Below are positions 34,551-43,582 of a stretch of DNA of 64,000 nucleotides, in pieces. The stretch lies in NCBI RefSeq assembly GCF_001426085.1, contig NZ_LMRR01000009.1, positions 124,001 through 188,000 of the forward strand, in the 5' to 3' direction. The translations under genes and the position numbers were made by a program. Origin of the DNA: Rhodococcus sp. Leaf278 (GTDB taxonomy: Bacteria > Actinomycetota > Actinomycetes > Mycobacteriales > Mycobacteriaceae). Position 1 is the first letter of the stretch. Each line of letters starts with the position of its first letter. Under the pieces are notes generated by a model that ran no database searches, was not told where the DNA came from, and saw nothing but the letters and a program-made list of their open reading frames with translations.

Positions 34551-35087
34551 TCAAGCCGGTCGACGCACCGTCAGATGTCCCGCTGCTCGGGAACTCAGTA
34601 GAAGCGCGACGATGAGAACTCCGGGCAGATCACCGGCCCAGTAATGGATTCGACGATCGCAGATCTGCTGCAACCTGCTGGTGGACACCTGATCTGCTTC
34701 GAGAGTGGGCTCGCCTGATCGAGACCCCGTCGCGCGCAGCTGGTCCGCAGGCAAAGGGTTCAGCATCGTGCCGCAGACTGCTCGTCTGTCGCCGACGCTG
34801 TCGAGGGGCACGGAGATCGTGTGTAGGACGAGCCAACCGGCAACCGCCAAGACCACCAGGGTCGATCCACCGAGTACCGCCGAGAAGACCACACGGAAAC
34901 TACGCTGCCCACGCTCCACCGACCACCAGCAATAGTTGATAGTGACGCCGATCAATCCCACAAGGATCAACCACCACCAGTCCGCCATTAGCAGTGCCAG
35001 ATAGAGGCACGCTAGGAAAACGAGCCAGAATCCGGTCGTGTACCACCACGGCCGTCCCTGTCCGATCATGCGGGCTAGTGTCGTCAT
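34551..35087 (-). CDS. Membrane protein of unknown function
   Basis: A 178-residue protein with about four hydrophobic helices: residues 17-33 (TGFWLVFLACLYLALL), 36-54 (WWWLILVGLIGVTINYCWW), 66-88 (VVFSAVLGGSTLVVLAVAGW) and about 153-165 (LPGVLIVALLLSS). A loop between the last two carries two cysteines. Not recognised. Start ATG 35087. Confidence 0.6.
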   Translation of the reverse strand: MTTLARMIGQGRPWWYTTGFWLVFLACLYLALLMADWWWLILVGLIGVTINYCWWSVERGQRSFRVVFSAVLGGSTLVVLAVAGWLVLHTISVPLDSVGDRRAVCGTMLNPLPADQLRATGSRSGEPTLEADQVSTSRLQQICDRRIHYWAGDLPGVLIVALLLSSRAAGHLTVRRPA

Positions 35088-35229
35088 TTGCGCATCATGT
35101 CAGTCCTCGGCAGCGGGTGTTGTAGCCGTGAAACCCTCCGATCGAAAGGCGCTGCGCAGGCCTTATCCGGAGTTCGGAGTTCCGAGGCCCGGCGTCGTGA
35201 TCGGTTGATAGGCAGAGAATCAGCGACGG

Positions 35230-35799
35230 CTAGCGAGGTGCTGTCTGCGATCGCGGCGACCATGGTTGCCAGCGTCCATCGGTCGGCGGTTGTATTGAGT
35301 GAGCTTGAAGCTCAGTCACTCCTGTGGACAGCTGCCTCGCAGTACTGCTCGCCCAGTCGTCACCTTTCCAGGAGAGCTTGAGTGTCGGTGACGTACCGCC
35401 GGAGATTCGTTCGCACAGCTGGCCTGCCGCAGTGGCCTCACAGTATCGAGACAGGCTTTCCAGTGTCGAGCTCGCGTCCTCGTCGCATGCATCGCAGCCA
35501 CAACTAGGTAGGGCAACGTGTTCCCATGCCCCGATATCGAGGTAGAGGCCGGGAAAGGACGTGAACGCAATGGTCAGCGGTGCCTGATCGGCTAGGGCAG
35601 GGGTGAAGTGCACGATATCAACGACCATCACCGCCGTGGACTCGCGCGCCTGGGGAGGGACACTGTGGGTGACGGTTACCTCGAATCTTTGTTCCAGGTC
35701 GGCCACCAGCGCGCGCCCAGCGGCGATGAGCGGTTCGAATCTCTGCGGGTTCGTCACCCGCCCGTATGCCGCCTCCGGTATGTCGTCCACAGTCGTCAC
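35230..35799 (-). CDS. Conserved hypothetical protein with CGCDACDE motif
   Basis: A soluble protein of about 189 residues. The run IAFTSFPGLYLDIGAW followed by CGCDACDEDA (three cysteines, possible metal site) recalls an actinobacterial family I believe is DUF6226, unverified. The start is uncertain: GTG 35799 (VTTVDDIPEAAYGRV) begins the conserved-looking part, and ATG 35883 extends it by 28 residues. Confidence 0.6.
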   Translation of the reverse strand: MTTVDDIPEAAYGRVTNPQRFEPLIAAGRALVADLEQRFEVTVTHSVPPQARESTAVMVVDIVHFTPALADQAPLTIAFTSFPGLYLDIGAWEHVALPSCGCDACDEDASSTLESLSRYCEATAAGQLCERISGGTSPTLKLSWKGDDWASSTARQLSTGVTELQAHSIQPPTDGRWQPWSPRSQTAPR

Positions 35800-35991
35800 C
35801 CTATTCGACGTGTTCCACCAGCTCTCTCCGATATTCGCTTTGACGTCGCCGAAACCGGGCTGATGCTCACAGTCAGTTCCCACCGAGCCCAGGGCGTTCC
35901 CTCCACACGATGGTCCGAACTGACCCTTCGACGTCGGCCGGACAACCGTAACGACTCATGTTGCACCGAGACTCCGCCATGCAGTTCTGAC
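35800..35991. other. Spacer upstream of repeat D
   Basis: Probable promoter region of the minus-strand gene and left flank of repeat D. No gene seen; together with repeat D and the leader of the 36182 gene it makes a 380-bp gap. Confidence 0.4.
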
Positions 35992-36062
35992 GAAAATGAT
36001 TGCAGCAGAACAATATGCAGCACTTTACTGGTAACCCTGCATATCAAGACTGGTCGTATAGC
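35992..36062 (+). repeat. Cassette repeat D
   Basis: Core 36027-36062 (ACTGGTAACCCTGCATATC ... TGGTCGTATAGC). Upstream AACAATATGCAGCACTTT is shared with repeat E, but its partner arm is imperfect here. It is followed at 120 bp by a plus-strand gene. Confidence 0.8.
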
Positions 36063-36181
36063 TCACCCGCTCGCACAGTCAGAAGCAGTTCTACTGTCCC
36101 GTACTTCCAAGGCTGGCGGAGCTCGCGTGCGATAACTTGGTTTGCGGCTGCACGCTAATCGGGCCGACGGTGGAGGCGGGT

Positions 36182-36853
36182 ATGGAGTTCGTAGAAGGCA
36201 TCGATCCGGACGAGCCCGGAGTCCGTCGCGTCCCTTGGAGCAGCGTGGGTGAAAATCCCCCCGAGGTGCGCGCTCACATCGCTCGCAAGGAAGCCATCCG
36301 CGAGCGGAAGGCCAACCGGCGGGATGTTCATCCCCAACGGAAGCCACCCCTCGAAGACGAGGGCCTACTGGTCGAACCCTCTGAGAGGTATCCGTTCTCG
36401 CTCGACGCCGCGCTTCTCGGCGGAGTCCAGATGCAGATCGATCGGCTGCGCATCTTCCGAACGGGTCTCCAGTTCGACCTTTCTGCGACAGCCGTTCACG
36501 ATGGCGGTGGTTTGTTGGGTGACCGTCTCAATCTGAGGCATCGCGTGCGTCCTCCCGCGAGGCACCGGATATATCTAGGTCTCGTGCTTTCCACAGGCAA
36601 GGTGGTGTCCAACAAGAAGAGCTTCGCGTGGGATGCCCCCGAGGACGACGACGCAACGACCCCATGGCTGTACGGGGGACGAAGCTACAGCCGTCCAACG
36701 GAGACCGGTGCAACGTATTTTCTCAGCCCCCTCCCCGAATCCGGACCGATCACGTTTTCCATCGCCTACGAGGAACTCGGACTGAACACCGCCGCGAGCG
36801 TGTCGATCGACCTCGAACTCCTTCTACAGGTCGAAGGACCCGGCACCCGATAG
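36182..36853 (+). CDS. Hypothetical cassette protein, paralogue of the 30609 gene
   Basis: A 223-residue soluble protein. A charged N-terminus (RAHIARKEAIRERKANRRDV) leads to a beta-rich half with RLRIFRTGLQFDLSATAV, YLGLVLSTGKVVSNKKSFAW and FLSPLPESGPITFSIAYEEL. The second half lines up with the 30609 protein. ATG 36182 has GGAGG 5 bp upstream. No known family; probably a binding or immunity-type protein, by context only. Confidence 0.62.
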   Translation: MEFVEGIDPDEPGVRRVPWSSVGENPPEVRAHIARKEAIRERKANRRDVHPQRKPPLEDEGLLVEPSERYPFSLDAALLGGVQMQIDRLRIFRTGLQFDLSATAVHDGGGLLGDRLNLRHRVRPPARHRIYLGLVLSTGKVVSNKKSFAWDAPEDDDATTPWLYGGRSYSRPTETGATYFLSPLPESGPITFSIAYEELGLNTAASVSIDLELLLQVEGPGTR

Positions 36854-36962
36854 CAAGCTTCTGCCGCGGACGGCTCGAAATGCGCGGAACGGTCACTGCC
36901 GTGTACAGGTCGATCTGTCTGGCTCGATCCTCCCTCGCTAGCTCCTGGTATATCCGAAAAGC

Positions 36963-37026
36963 AAAGTGCTGCAACAATATGCAGCACTTTGCTGGTATCC
37001 CTGCATATCAGAACTGGTCGTATTGC
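36963..37026 (+). repeat. Cassette repeat E, with perfect hairpin
   Basis: A perfect 11-bp stem AAAGTGCTGCA / TGCAGCACTTT with a 6-base loop (36963-36990) leads straight into the core 36991-37026 (GCTGGTATCCCTGCATATC ... TGGTCGTATTGC). It is the clearest copy of the hairpin-plus-core layout. Confidence 0.85.
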
Positions 37027-37044
37027 TCCGCATCCCGCAAGCCG

Positions 37045-38190
37045 ATGTGTGAAGCTGACGCTAGGGTCGTCTCCGTGGCCGGAGATACTGAACCTGTTCT
37101 GCACACCTCGGGAATCGTCGAGGTCGACCACGATCAATTCGTGGTCTCGAACGACGACACAGACACTCTCGACGTGCAGGCGAAGGGCACGTTGATCGAG
37201 GTTGGTCCGGGATTTCTGGCCACGTACACGGGCGTGTCCTATGGTCCTGCTCGCGTGATGGTGCAGGTGTGGCAGGCAGAGCCTGCCGACGAGTACGACA
37301 ACTGGGAAGTAGTCGAAGAATCAGTCATCACCGCGTCGGCCGCAATCAACGTGCGTTCACTGGAGGGGCGTCCTTCGGAAGGCTTGGGGCAGATCCCCGC
37401 TGGGTCCTACTGTGTTCGAGCACACGCACGTGGCCGCGACACGGCGACCTCGCAGGAGGTGACAGAACCGGTCGAGGACTACCTGCTTCAATTCTGGCCC
37501 ACACCGCTCGATGACCTCGCCGAGCCACCTGTAGTGGCAACGCTGAAGAAGACGGATAGGGCGTGGTCCGACGAGCCGTCGAACGACACCGAACTGTGGC
37601 CGGACAGGTCGATGATCTATGCCCGTGACGAGAATGGTGTAACTCGGAAGGTCGACCCTGAGTCAGATCTCGGCCGCGCTGCCAGTGCGCTGACGCGGGC
37701 TTATGGTGGTCGACCGCTCGAGGGCAAGCTCACTGACCAAACGTATGCGAAGGCGTTGGCCTTCCTCGACCGACCACTGGTCGACTGGCTCGCACAGCAG
37801 GACGACGAGACGCTCGACGAGTTCAAGACCTTCTGCATCAGAACATGTTTCGCGGTCAGTGGGCTCGACAACTACCCTTGGGTCAACGAGTGGGCGGATC
37901 GGGCGATTGCGCAGCGCCGACTCGACGAGGACTACTTCGATCTGGCCGAACGTGTGAAGTGGGATCCGGCCATCCCGAAACGGATCGTTCCCGGCGTACC
38001 GGCCAGGCGCGAGTCGCTACAGCAATACGAGGCCGTGAAGACGCTGGCCGGGTTCTACGAGCCCGTCCCCTACGATGCGTTGCATCGCGCTCTGGAAACC
38101 TACATGTGGGCCCTGGACACATTCGGTATGGACGGATATGAAGAGTTCATCGCAACATTGAGGGAACGCTTCGAAATCTCGGATGAATAA
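37045..38190 (+). CDS. Two-part hypothetical cassette protein
   Basis: About 381 residues. The N-terminal part (about 1-140) is a beta-rich, acidic domain (IVEVDHDQFVVSNDD; GVSYGPARVMVQVWQAEPAD; GSYCVRAHARGRD), like small all-beta immunity or sensor proteins. The C-terminal 200 residues are helical (DPESDLGRAASALTRAYGGR; YALHRALETYMWAL-like end) and look like a separate cytosolic domain. Start could be ATG 37045 or GTG 37075. It begins only 18 bp after the repeat E core. No family recognised. Confidence 0.6.
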   Translation: MCEADARVVSVAGDTEPVLHTSGIVEVDHDQFVVSNDDTDTLDVQAKGTLIEVGPGFLATYTGVSYGPARVMVQVWQAEPADEYDNWEVVEESVITASAAINVRSLEGRPSEGLGQIPAGSYCVRAHARGRDTATSQEVTEPVEDYLLQFWPTPLDDLAEPPVVATLKKTDRAWSDEPSNDTELWPDRSMIYARDENGVTRKVDPESDLGRAASALTRAYGGRPLEGKLTDQTYAKALAFLDRPLVDWLAQQDDETLDEFKTFCIRTCFAVSGLDNYPWVNEWADRAIAQRRLDEDYFDLAERVKWDPAIPKRIVPGVPARRESLQQYEAVKTLAGFYEPVPYDALHRALETYMWALDTFGMDGYEEFIATLRERFEISDE

Positions 38191-38241
38191 CGCCCCCAGG
38201 ATGACTCCAGGAGTGATCTGCTCCGCCGCTACGATCGGTTT

Positions 38242-38847
38242 ATGACGCAGCTTGCGGACCAGTGGGCGCGACTTCTTTCGTGGTGCGACGCGAACGCCCC
38301 TGTCACTGCCGCTGGACTCAACGCACCCGCCGATCTGAGAATTGTTCGATACGCCGAGAGTGCGACGGGTCGGACATGGACGCCAGAGTTGAGGGAGTGG
38401 TTCGCTCTGCACAACGGTAGCGACCAGGGCAACGTCTTCCCCCAGGTTCTGCCCGGCCACAGGCCGATGACAGTTGCCGAGCTCGTCGTCGACTGGCGTA
38501 GTCTCGTGGGGATTTGGGCGGAGACCACCACAGCGTTAGAGGAGATCGAGGGCCGACAGCTGATGGCAGATCCTGCCGGAACGACTGCGTTCACCTATCT
38601 TCCCAGCTTCATTCCGATCGCTGCGGACAACACCCGCTGCCGACTCGTCGTCGACACCCGCGACGGGGACGCCGCAGGATGCGTCGTGGGGTTCGCGAGC
38701 GATGACGTCGTCGACGAAGGCACCATGCGCTGGCCCTCGATCGGAGCGATGCTCCACGACGTCGCAGACTCCCTCGAGACCAGCAACCCGTGCAAAGGAT
38801 GGGTTCCTGTCGTCGAGGGCGGCGAACTCTATTGGGACTTCCCTTAG
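38242..38847 (+). CDS. SMI1/KNR4 (SUKH-type) family protein
   Basis: A 201-residue protein recognised by LREWFALHNGSDQGNVFP (the SUKH LxxFY-like turn), LLPGH-like QVLPGHRPMTVAEL, IPIAADNTRCRLVVDTRDGD and GCVVGFASDD. Members neutralise nuclease and other polymorphic toxins in many bacteria, or act in bacterial cell-wall-linked signalling. No toxin gene is nearby, so it would be an orphan immunity gene. It shares a repeat-bounded segment with the gene at 37045. Confidence 0.8.
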   Translation: MTQLADQWARLLSWCDANAPVTAAGLNAPADLRIVRYAESATGRTWTPELREWFALHNGSDQGNVFPQVLPGHRPMTVAELVVDWRSLVGIWAETTTALEEIEGRQLMADPAGTTAFTYLPSFIPIAADNTRCRLVVDTRDGDAAGCVVGFASDDVVDEGTMRWPSIGAMLHDVADSLETSNPCKGWVPVVEGGELYWDFP

Positions 38848-38870
38848 ACCTGCAGCGCCGACTGTAAAAC

Positions 38871-38940
38871 GAAAGACGCTGCGGCACAGTATATACAGAG
38901 GTTTAATGGTAACCCTGCATATCAAGACTGGTCGTATTGA
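38871..38940 (+). repeat. Cassette repeat F, running into a start codon
   Basis: Core 38905-38940 (AATGGTAACCCTGCATATC ... TGGTCGTATTGA). The upstream hairpin is weak here. The last base of the core is the A of the ATG of the DUF4238 gene, so the repeat forms its immediate leader. Confidence 0.8.
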
Positions 38941-40031
38941 TGAGACCTGCAATTCCAAAAGGTGAGGAGCGGCAGGTGTTTTTGCTTGAGTTCGAACATC
39001 GTTGGTTGGCACAGGACTTCGTCGAGGAGTCCAGACGACTGGGTGAGCTGGAGAAGACGAAAAACCAGCACTACGTACCGCAGCTGTATCTACGCCGGTG
39101 GGCGGTCGATGGCCTCGTGCAAATGACTGTCGTGGACCGGCGGCAACCACCTCTGGTGCCGCAGCCTTCCAAGGAGATCGGGAAGCGGAGAAACCTCTAC
39201 AGCTTGCCACCAGACGACAGCACGATGGGCCCGCCGTTGCGATGGATCGAGAAACACCTGTCTCGAATCGAGGGGGAGTCGGAACGGCACCTGGCGGAGC
39301 TTGAGCGACACGGTCTCGGTGTTGTGACCGACGTCAAGCTCAAGCGAGATCTGTCGGTGTTCCTCGGCATTCAGATGACGCGCACTCCGAGCAACCGTGA
39401 GCGCGCTCTCGTTCTTGTCGAAGCTCCGGATCGAGCGAAGAGGCCGTTCTACCCCGGCATGTCGGACACGGAGTTTCAGGCGATGATCGACCGGACCGAG
39501 AAAGACCCTAAGCGCGAAGCGCTCAATCTGATGCTTCTCGATGTGCGCAACGTCGTTGCAGGCTCCCTGTTTCGGCGTGAATGGGCCGTTGTTGAGACCA
39601 ATGGGCCACTGCTCACTTGCGATGACCCTGTGGTGCTCGTCGGTGGTGGCAACTTTCCTCGCGGCTTTGGTGGTGTCACTTTTAGCTCCGTGGTGATGTA
39701 TCCGCTCAACCCGACGCGGCTGTTGGTGATGTTCATGCTGCCTGGGCGGGGTTCACGCGGTGGGTACGTCCTCGACGAACGCGAGACGTACTCAGTGAAC
39801 TTGGAGATTGCTGCCGCTTCACATGCCGTGGTGTTCGAGCGCCCCGGTGACGAACTTGCTGAGCAGTTCCAGGTGCCGCCCCGCGCTCCGGTTGGTTACG
39901 ACGCCGGCTTGTTGTCCCAACTCGACGATCATGCTGCGATGGTGATGATGCTGCGGGGTGCTAGTCCGCAGAGTAGGTGGGCAGATCTACATGATCCCCC
40001 GGAGTGGGCCGTACCGCGGTGGCACTCCTGA
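38940..40031 (+). CDS. DUF4238 family protein
   Basis: A 363-residue protein. KTKNQHYVPQLYLRRWAVDG at about residues 38-57 is the DUF4238 signature (QHYVPxxYLRxW). The frame continues with the central TCDDPVVL and C-terminal YPLNPTRLLVMF blocks often seen in that family. Function is unknown; members turn up in variable and defence-rich regions. The ATG abuts repeat F with no obvious ribosome site, so either the repeat supplies the signal or the message is nearly leaderless. Confidence 0.8.
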   Translation: MRPAIPKGEERQVFLLEFEHRWLAQDFVEESRRLGELEKTKNQHYVPQLYLRRWAVDGLVQMTVVDRRQPPLVPQPSKEIGKRRNLYSLPPDDSTMGPPLRWIEKHLSRIEGESERHLAELERHGLGVVTDVKLKRDLSVFLGIQMTRTPSNRERALVLVEAPDRAKRPFYPGMSDTEFQAMIDRTEKDPKREALNLMLLDVRNVVAGSLFRREWAVVETNGPLLTCDDPVVLVGGGNFPRGFGGVTFSSVVMYPLNPTRLLVMFMLPGRGSRGGYVLDERETYSVNLEIAAASHAVVFERPGDELAEQFQVPPRAPVGYDAGLLSQLDDHAAMVMMLRGASPQSRWADLHDPPEWAVPRWHS

Positions 40032-40125
40032 CCTTTCGGCACACCTGCCCTCCGCGACCGTGTCCTAGGAGATCGCCCATCAGCAAATGCCGGAAATAGC
40101 TGGTACGCACGCTGCCGCACCCTGC

Positions 40126-40311
40126 CTAGAACAGCGCCGCCCGGACCACTACCACCGTCAACACGCTGACCCCGGAAGGTAACAGGATCATCGTCGAGAG
40201 GATGACCACGAGGCGGACGGTATCCGAGGTGGACCGCATGGCCTTCCGCACCGTCTTCCACGCATGCTTCGACCAGAGGTAGCGCCGTGGCGGCCGATCA
40301 GTGATACTCAT
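40126..40311 (-). CDS. Small membrane protein coupled to the winged-helix gene
   Basis: 61 residues: a basic N-terminus (RPPRRYLWSKHAWKTVRKAM), then a hydrophobic span (VRLVVILSTMILLPSGVSVL and on). Its ATG overlaps the upstream stop (ATGA), which supports translation. No family recognised; possibly a remnant of a mobile-element accessory gene. Confidence 0.5.
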   Translation of the reverse strand: MSITDRPPRRYLWSKHAWKTVRKAMRSTSDTVRLVVILSTMILLPSGVSVLTVVVVRAALF

Positions 40312-41195
40312 GATTTCTCCTTGGGCGCAGCCGCTTTGGCCTTTTTGCGTTCGGCCGCCAGACGCTTACGGTTGGCGGTCTTTCGACGGGCTTTCCGCTC
40401 CTCGGTGCTGAACGGACCCTTGAGTCCGTAGTAGTAGTGGTCAGTGACCCCGTACTTCGCGGCCGCATCGGGTACTCGTTCGATCCGGGGGTCGAGCAGT
40501 TCGCAGTCGATGAGCTCTTGGATTCCCTTAGTCACCGTTTTGCCCGAGATCCCGTACCACTCCGACATCCGTTCTCGAAGGAGTTCGACGTCGGGCTTCT
40601 TGATGGTTTCCTTCAGCACGATCAGCAGGACCGCGAGGGCGGCGGGGCTGAGGGTGGCGAAGTATTGCCTGGTCCAGAACTCATCGGGAAGTGTGAAGTA
40701 CCGGTTGAACCAGTCCCGTTCCCCGGCCGGGAACTGGTAGTCCTGCAGGCCGTCTTCGCGCCGAGGCTTGACCCGCGTCAGTCGACCCTCACGCTCTGAT
40801 TGGACGAGTCCGTATTGCTTGAGGACCCCCCACGCGCGGGAAAGCGTGGAGGCGGACCACGTGAGGGCGTTGGCGGTTCCTGGTCCTTCTGCGGTCAGCG
40901 CCCGAATCCACACCTCGGAGTCGAGAGGAGTCTTGCGATCGTGCAACCACGGCCACCACGCCAGAACAAGCAAATAGAGCACCAGTGCGCGGTGGTGACG
41001 GTCTCGGGTCAGACGGCCAACAGTGCTCTCGCGGGGCTTGTCCGGGTCCGGTTGTTGGACGAGGATGGACCGGTTGACCGAGTACCCGCGACGTGTCCAC
41101 GAGAGCATCGTTTCGCGCGTCTGGGTCGCCGACATCGTGGAGACCTCGACGGCGGCATCGGGGTCAACATCCGGTGCATCGGGTTGCGTACTCAT
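40308..41195 (-). CDS. Winged-helix-like DNA-binding protein of mobile-element type
   Basis: A 295-residue protein with two helix-turn-helix-like segments: about 108-135 (TWSASTLSRAWGVLKQYGLV) and about 205-230 (MSEWYGISGKTVTKGIQELI). The tail is highly basic (ERKARRKTANRKRLAAERKK). The apolar block RALVLYLLVLAWWPWL is also notable. Arrangement resembles plasmid or integrative-element replication or partition regulators in actinobacteria, though I cannot name the family. Translationally coupled to the small membrane gene. Confidence 0.6.
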   Translation of the reverse strand: MSTQPDAPDVDPDAAVEVSTMSATQTRETMLSWTRRGYSVNRSILVQQPDPDKPRESTVGRLTRDRHHRALVLYLLVLAWWPWLHDRKTPLDSEVWIRALTAEGPGTANALTWSASTLSRAWGVLKQYGLVQSEREGRLTRVKPRREDGLQDYQFPAGERDWFNRYFTLPDEFWTRQYFATLSPAALAVLLIVLKETIKKPDVELLRERMSEWYGISGKTVTKGIQELIDCELLDPRIERVPDAAAKYGVTDHYYYGLKGPFSTEERKARRKTANRKRLAAERKKAKAAAPKEKS

Positions 41196-42041
41196 GCAGG
41201 TAATGGTGCCACCAACGCGGCAACGGTCATTTCAGAAGTACGAGGCCCCGATTGCTGTGCGGTTCCATCAGTAACAAGCATGCAATACCTGATGCGATAC
41301 CTCTGCGACTCCGATGCGACACCTCTGCGAACCGCCGCACCCCGATTTCTTCCTTCGGGGGGGTTGATTGTGGCGGTCGGTGGTCTCTGCAGCAATCTCA
41401 AATTTCTACTGCTTCTTCGATGCCGGCGCGCGCCAGAACCGCCTTGCCTGGCCTGAGTGCGGGTTCTGCAGAATTCGCCCGATTGGGAAAAGCCATGGCG
41501 GGGGTTGCTGTGGGGTGCGCGCATCGCGGATCCGTCCTGAAAATGTCCTCCGTCGTGGTTCGTCCGCAGCCCCACGTGATCCTGGTCGGTCGCGTAGTTG
41601 CGGCGTGACGAACAGATCGAATTCAGGAGGCGTTTCCGCAGCCCTGACGAGCCCGTCACCTGCCGATTGGACCTAGTGGGAGGGGAAGGGGCGGCGCGAT
41701 GACTTCAGTGCCGCAATAGGCGACCTGTCCGCCATGGACGGGCGCAGCGGCCTCCTCGCAACAACAGTGCTACTACCGCGAGGGTTACCACCTCCAAACA
41801 TCAGACATGACAGTGCTCGCTAGGCGGCCGGGTTGGTGCCGACGGGATCGAATGCGTTGATGGCCGTCGGCCTCGCTGGCCAACCGTAAATTGTTGTGAG
41901 ACAGACGAATCAAACATCAACTTACATACTCTAAATTATCGGCAACGAATATCGTGTGCGTACACGGGGCTGCCTGCGCGCCGACACTACGGTCCACCTG
42001 GGCTGGCCGACTCATGACGAAAGTCGGATCCAACTATCGCC
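41196..42041. other. 846-bp region without a supported gene
   Basis: Several short plus-strand frames occur but none has a convincing ribosome site or protein-like composition. The right part (about 41890-41960) is markedly AT-rich, and GTGTGCGTACAC near 41955 is palindromic. This may be an old junction or the origin region of the degraded element. Confidence 0.5.
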
Positions 42042-43496
42042 TCATACCACGATCAGGTTCCAGACGCGCTTGAGAAGCTGACGCGACTCCGGGGCGATTG
42101 GTTGCCCAGACGCAATTGCCCGCCGAGCAGTCGCCTCTAACTCGTGCAGAACCTCCGGCCGGATCTCTGTACAGCCTTCTGGCGCTCTTGGGTGCATGTC
42201 GATGATGGCAGCGATCCGTCGACGGGCCTCTGCGTTCTCGTATATCGCAAACTCAGGCTCGAAGTATTCGAAGCGGACACGATTCTCAGCGCGGGGATGG
42301 CGGTGGGCTGTCTCCGGCCAGCGAGAATCGTGCGGCATTGCGGCAACTCGCAACCGTGCGAGCATTGTCGTCGTATTCCTTAGGGTAAGTGAGCTGAGGT
42401 CGTCGACGGTTAGATCGTCCAGATCAGATTTATGACCCCGCAATACGGCGGCCGCCACAGTCACACATTCGTAACCGTAGCCGGAATAAACATCATCGGC
42501 TTCCCGTTGGGTGTGAAGCTCATCAAGTTGAGAAAACAATTCGGAACCACGAGGCTGCTCGATGAGGTTCAGAGCCTCGAGTATGAGGACGGCCTCCATA
42601 ACCTTTGAGACCGCCATCCCGTCGGGCCCAGTATGGCCTTCTCGAGGTTGACGCAGGACCTGGACTAGTCCGCCGAGCTGATCAGCGAAGAACAGTTGGA
42701 GTTCGCGCTCGTCGTCGACTGAGCGCATCTCGATGCCCCCGGCGATCAGATCTCTACATGCGGCATCGTAGCGCCATCCGTAGGCCGTCAATAGGATCTC
42801 GTGGCGACGGATATACTCAGAACTGTTGCGTAACAATCGAATTGCTTCGACATCATCATCTCCGTCGATGATAATCCCGTTGACAGGTGCCATCAGTGCG
42901 TTGACGCGGTGATCTCGCATGATCAGGCGCTCCACATGGGGTGCGCCGTGGGCCTCCGCCAGGTCCTCCGCACCCTTGGTCAGAGCAAGCAACTCCTCTC
43001 GGCTCTCGGGCAGCATGTCGTCGATGGTTTCGGCCACCGCATAACGAGTGAGAAACCGGATGTCGGGGCTGAGTCCCTCACTCTCTGCTGCGTGCATCAG
43101 TTCGCGTGCTCTGTCCGCATGCCGCCGCAAGTATAAGAACGCAAGTTCTGCGCGAATCTTGGCCTCGGCATCGCTTCCTGCCATGGCCCGAGCTTGTTCC
43201 ATTCGAGCCAGGGTTGTCAGCTCGTGGTCAGCAGGTTCACCGGCGGCTTGACGGCGTTCGACCAGCTGCAACGCAATAGATCCAACTCCGCCGGGGAACT
43301 GGTTGTATACGGTCGACACTGCAACGCCTGCTCGTCTTGAAATTTGCTTCACCGTCATGAACGTCGAACTGCCGCCAGTAGCGCGCAGCTCGCGGACCAT
43401 GTCGTCGGCTGCTCGAAGGATGGCCTCTCGAGACGCCATTCGGCGCGTGACGCCCGATCGCTTGCGAGCGAGTCTGCGTCGTTCTTCTGCGTCCAC
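42042..43496 (-). CDS. Unusually long TetR-type regulator
   Basis: A 484-residue protein. The N-terminus is a TetR helix-turn-helix (about residues 20-70: REAILRAADDMVRELRATGG, then MTVKQISRRAGVAVSTVYNQ and FPGG). The remaining 400 residues are helical and more than twice the usual TetR length (about 200), so it is probably two fused ligand-binding-like halves. I prefer GTG 43496 behind GGAGG; TTG 43508 is the alternative. No partner gene is obvious. Confidence 0.75.
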   Translation of the reverse strand: MDAEERRRLARKRSGVTRRMASREAILRAADDMVRELRATGGSSTFMTVKQISRRAGVAVSTVYNQFPGGVGSIALQLVERRQAAGEPADHELTTLARMEQARAMAGSDAEAKIRAELAFLYLRRHADRARELMHAAESEGLSPDIRFLTRYAVAETIDDMLPESREELLALTKGAEDLAEAHGAPHVERLIMRDHRVNALMAPVNGIIIDGDDDVEAIRLLRNSSEYIRRHEILLTAYGWRYDAACRDLIAGGIEMRSVDDERELQLFFADQLGGLVQVLRQPREGHTGPDGMAVSKVMEAVLILEALNLIEQPRGSELFSQLDELHTQREADDVYSGYGYECVTVAAAVLRGHKSDLDDLTVDDLSSLTLRNTTTMLARLRVAAMPHDSRWPETAHRHPRAENRVRFEYFEPEFAIYENAEARRRIAAIIDMHPRAPEGCTEIRPEVLHELEATARRAIASGQPIAPESRQLLKRVWNLIVV

Positions 43497-43582
43497 GGCA
43501 TCCTCCAACTTGGTTCAAAAGTCCACTTTGGCCTATGCAGCCAATTTGAACTCTGGTTCCATATTAGGAGGAGGTGATCACG

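Noticed and set aside
30252..38940. Interpreting the six repeats as integron attC sites
   Set aside because: The core lacks the inverse-core/core consensus ends (RYYYAAC ... GTTRRRY as I know them) and no integron integrase is visible; kept as an analogy only.
41252..41676. Two overlapping plus-strand frames of about 100 codons
   Set aside because: No ribosome sites, no protein-like composition, and both overlap each other in different frames.
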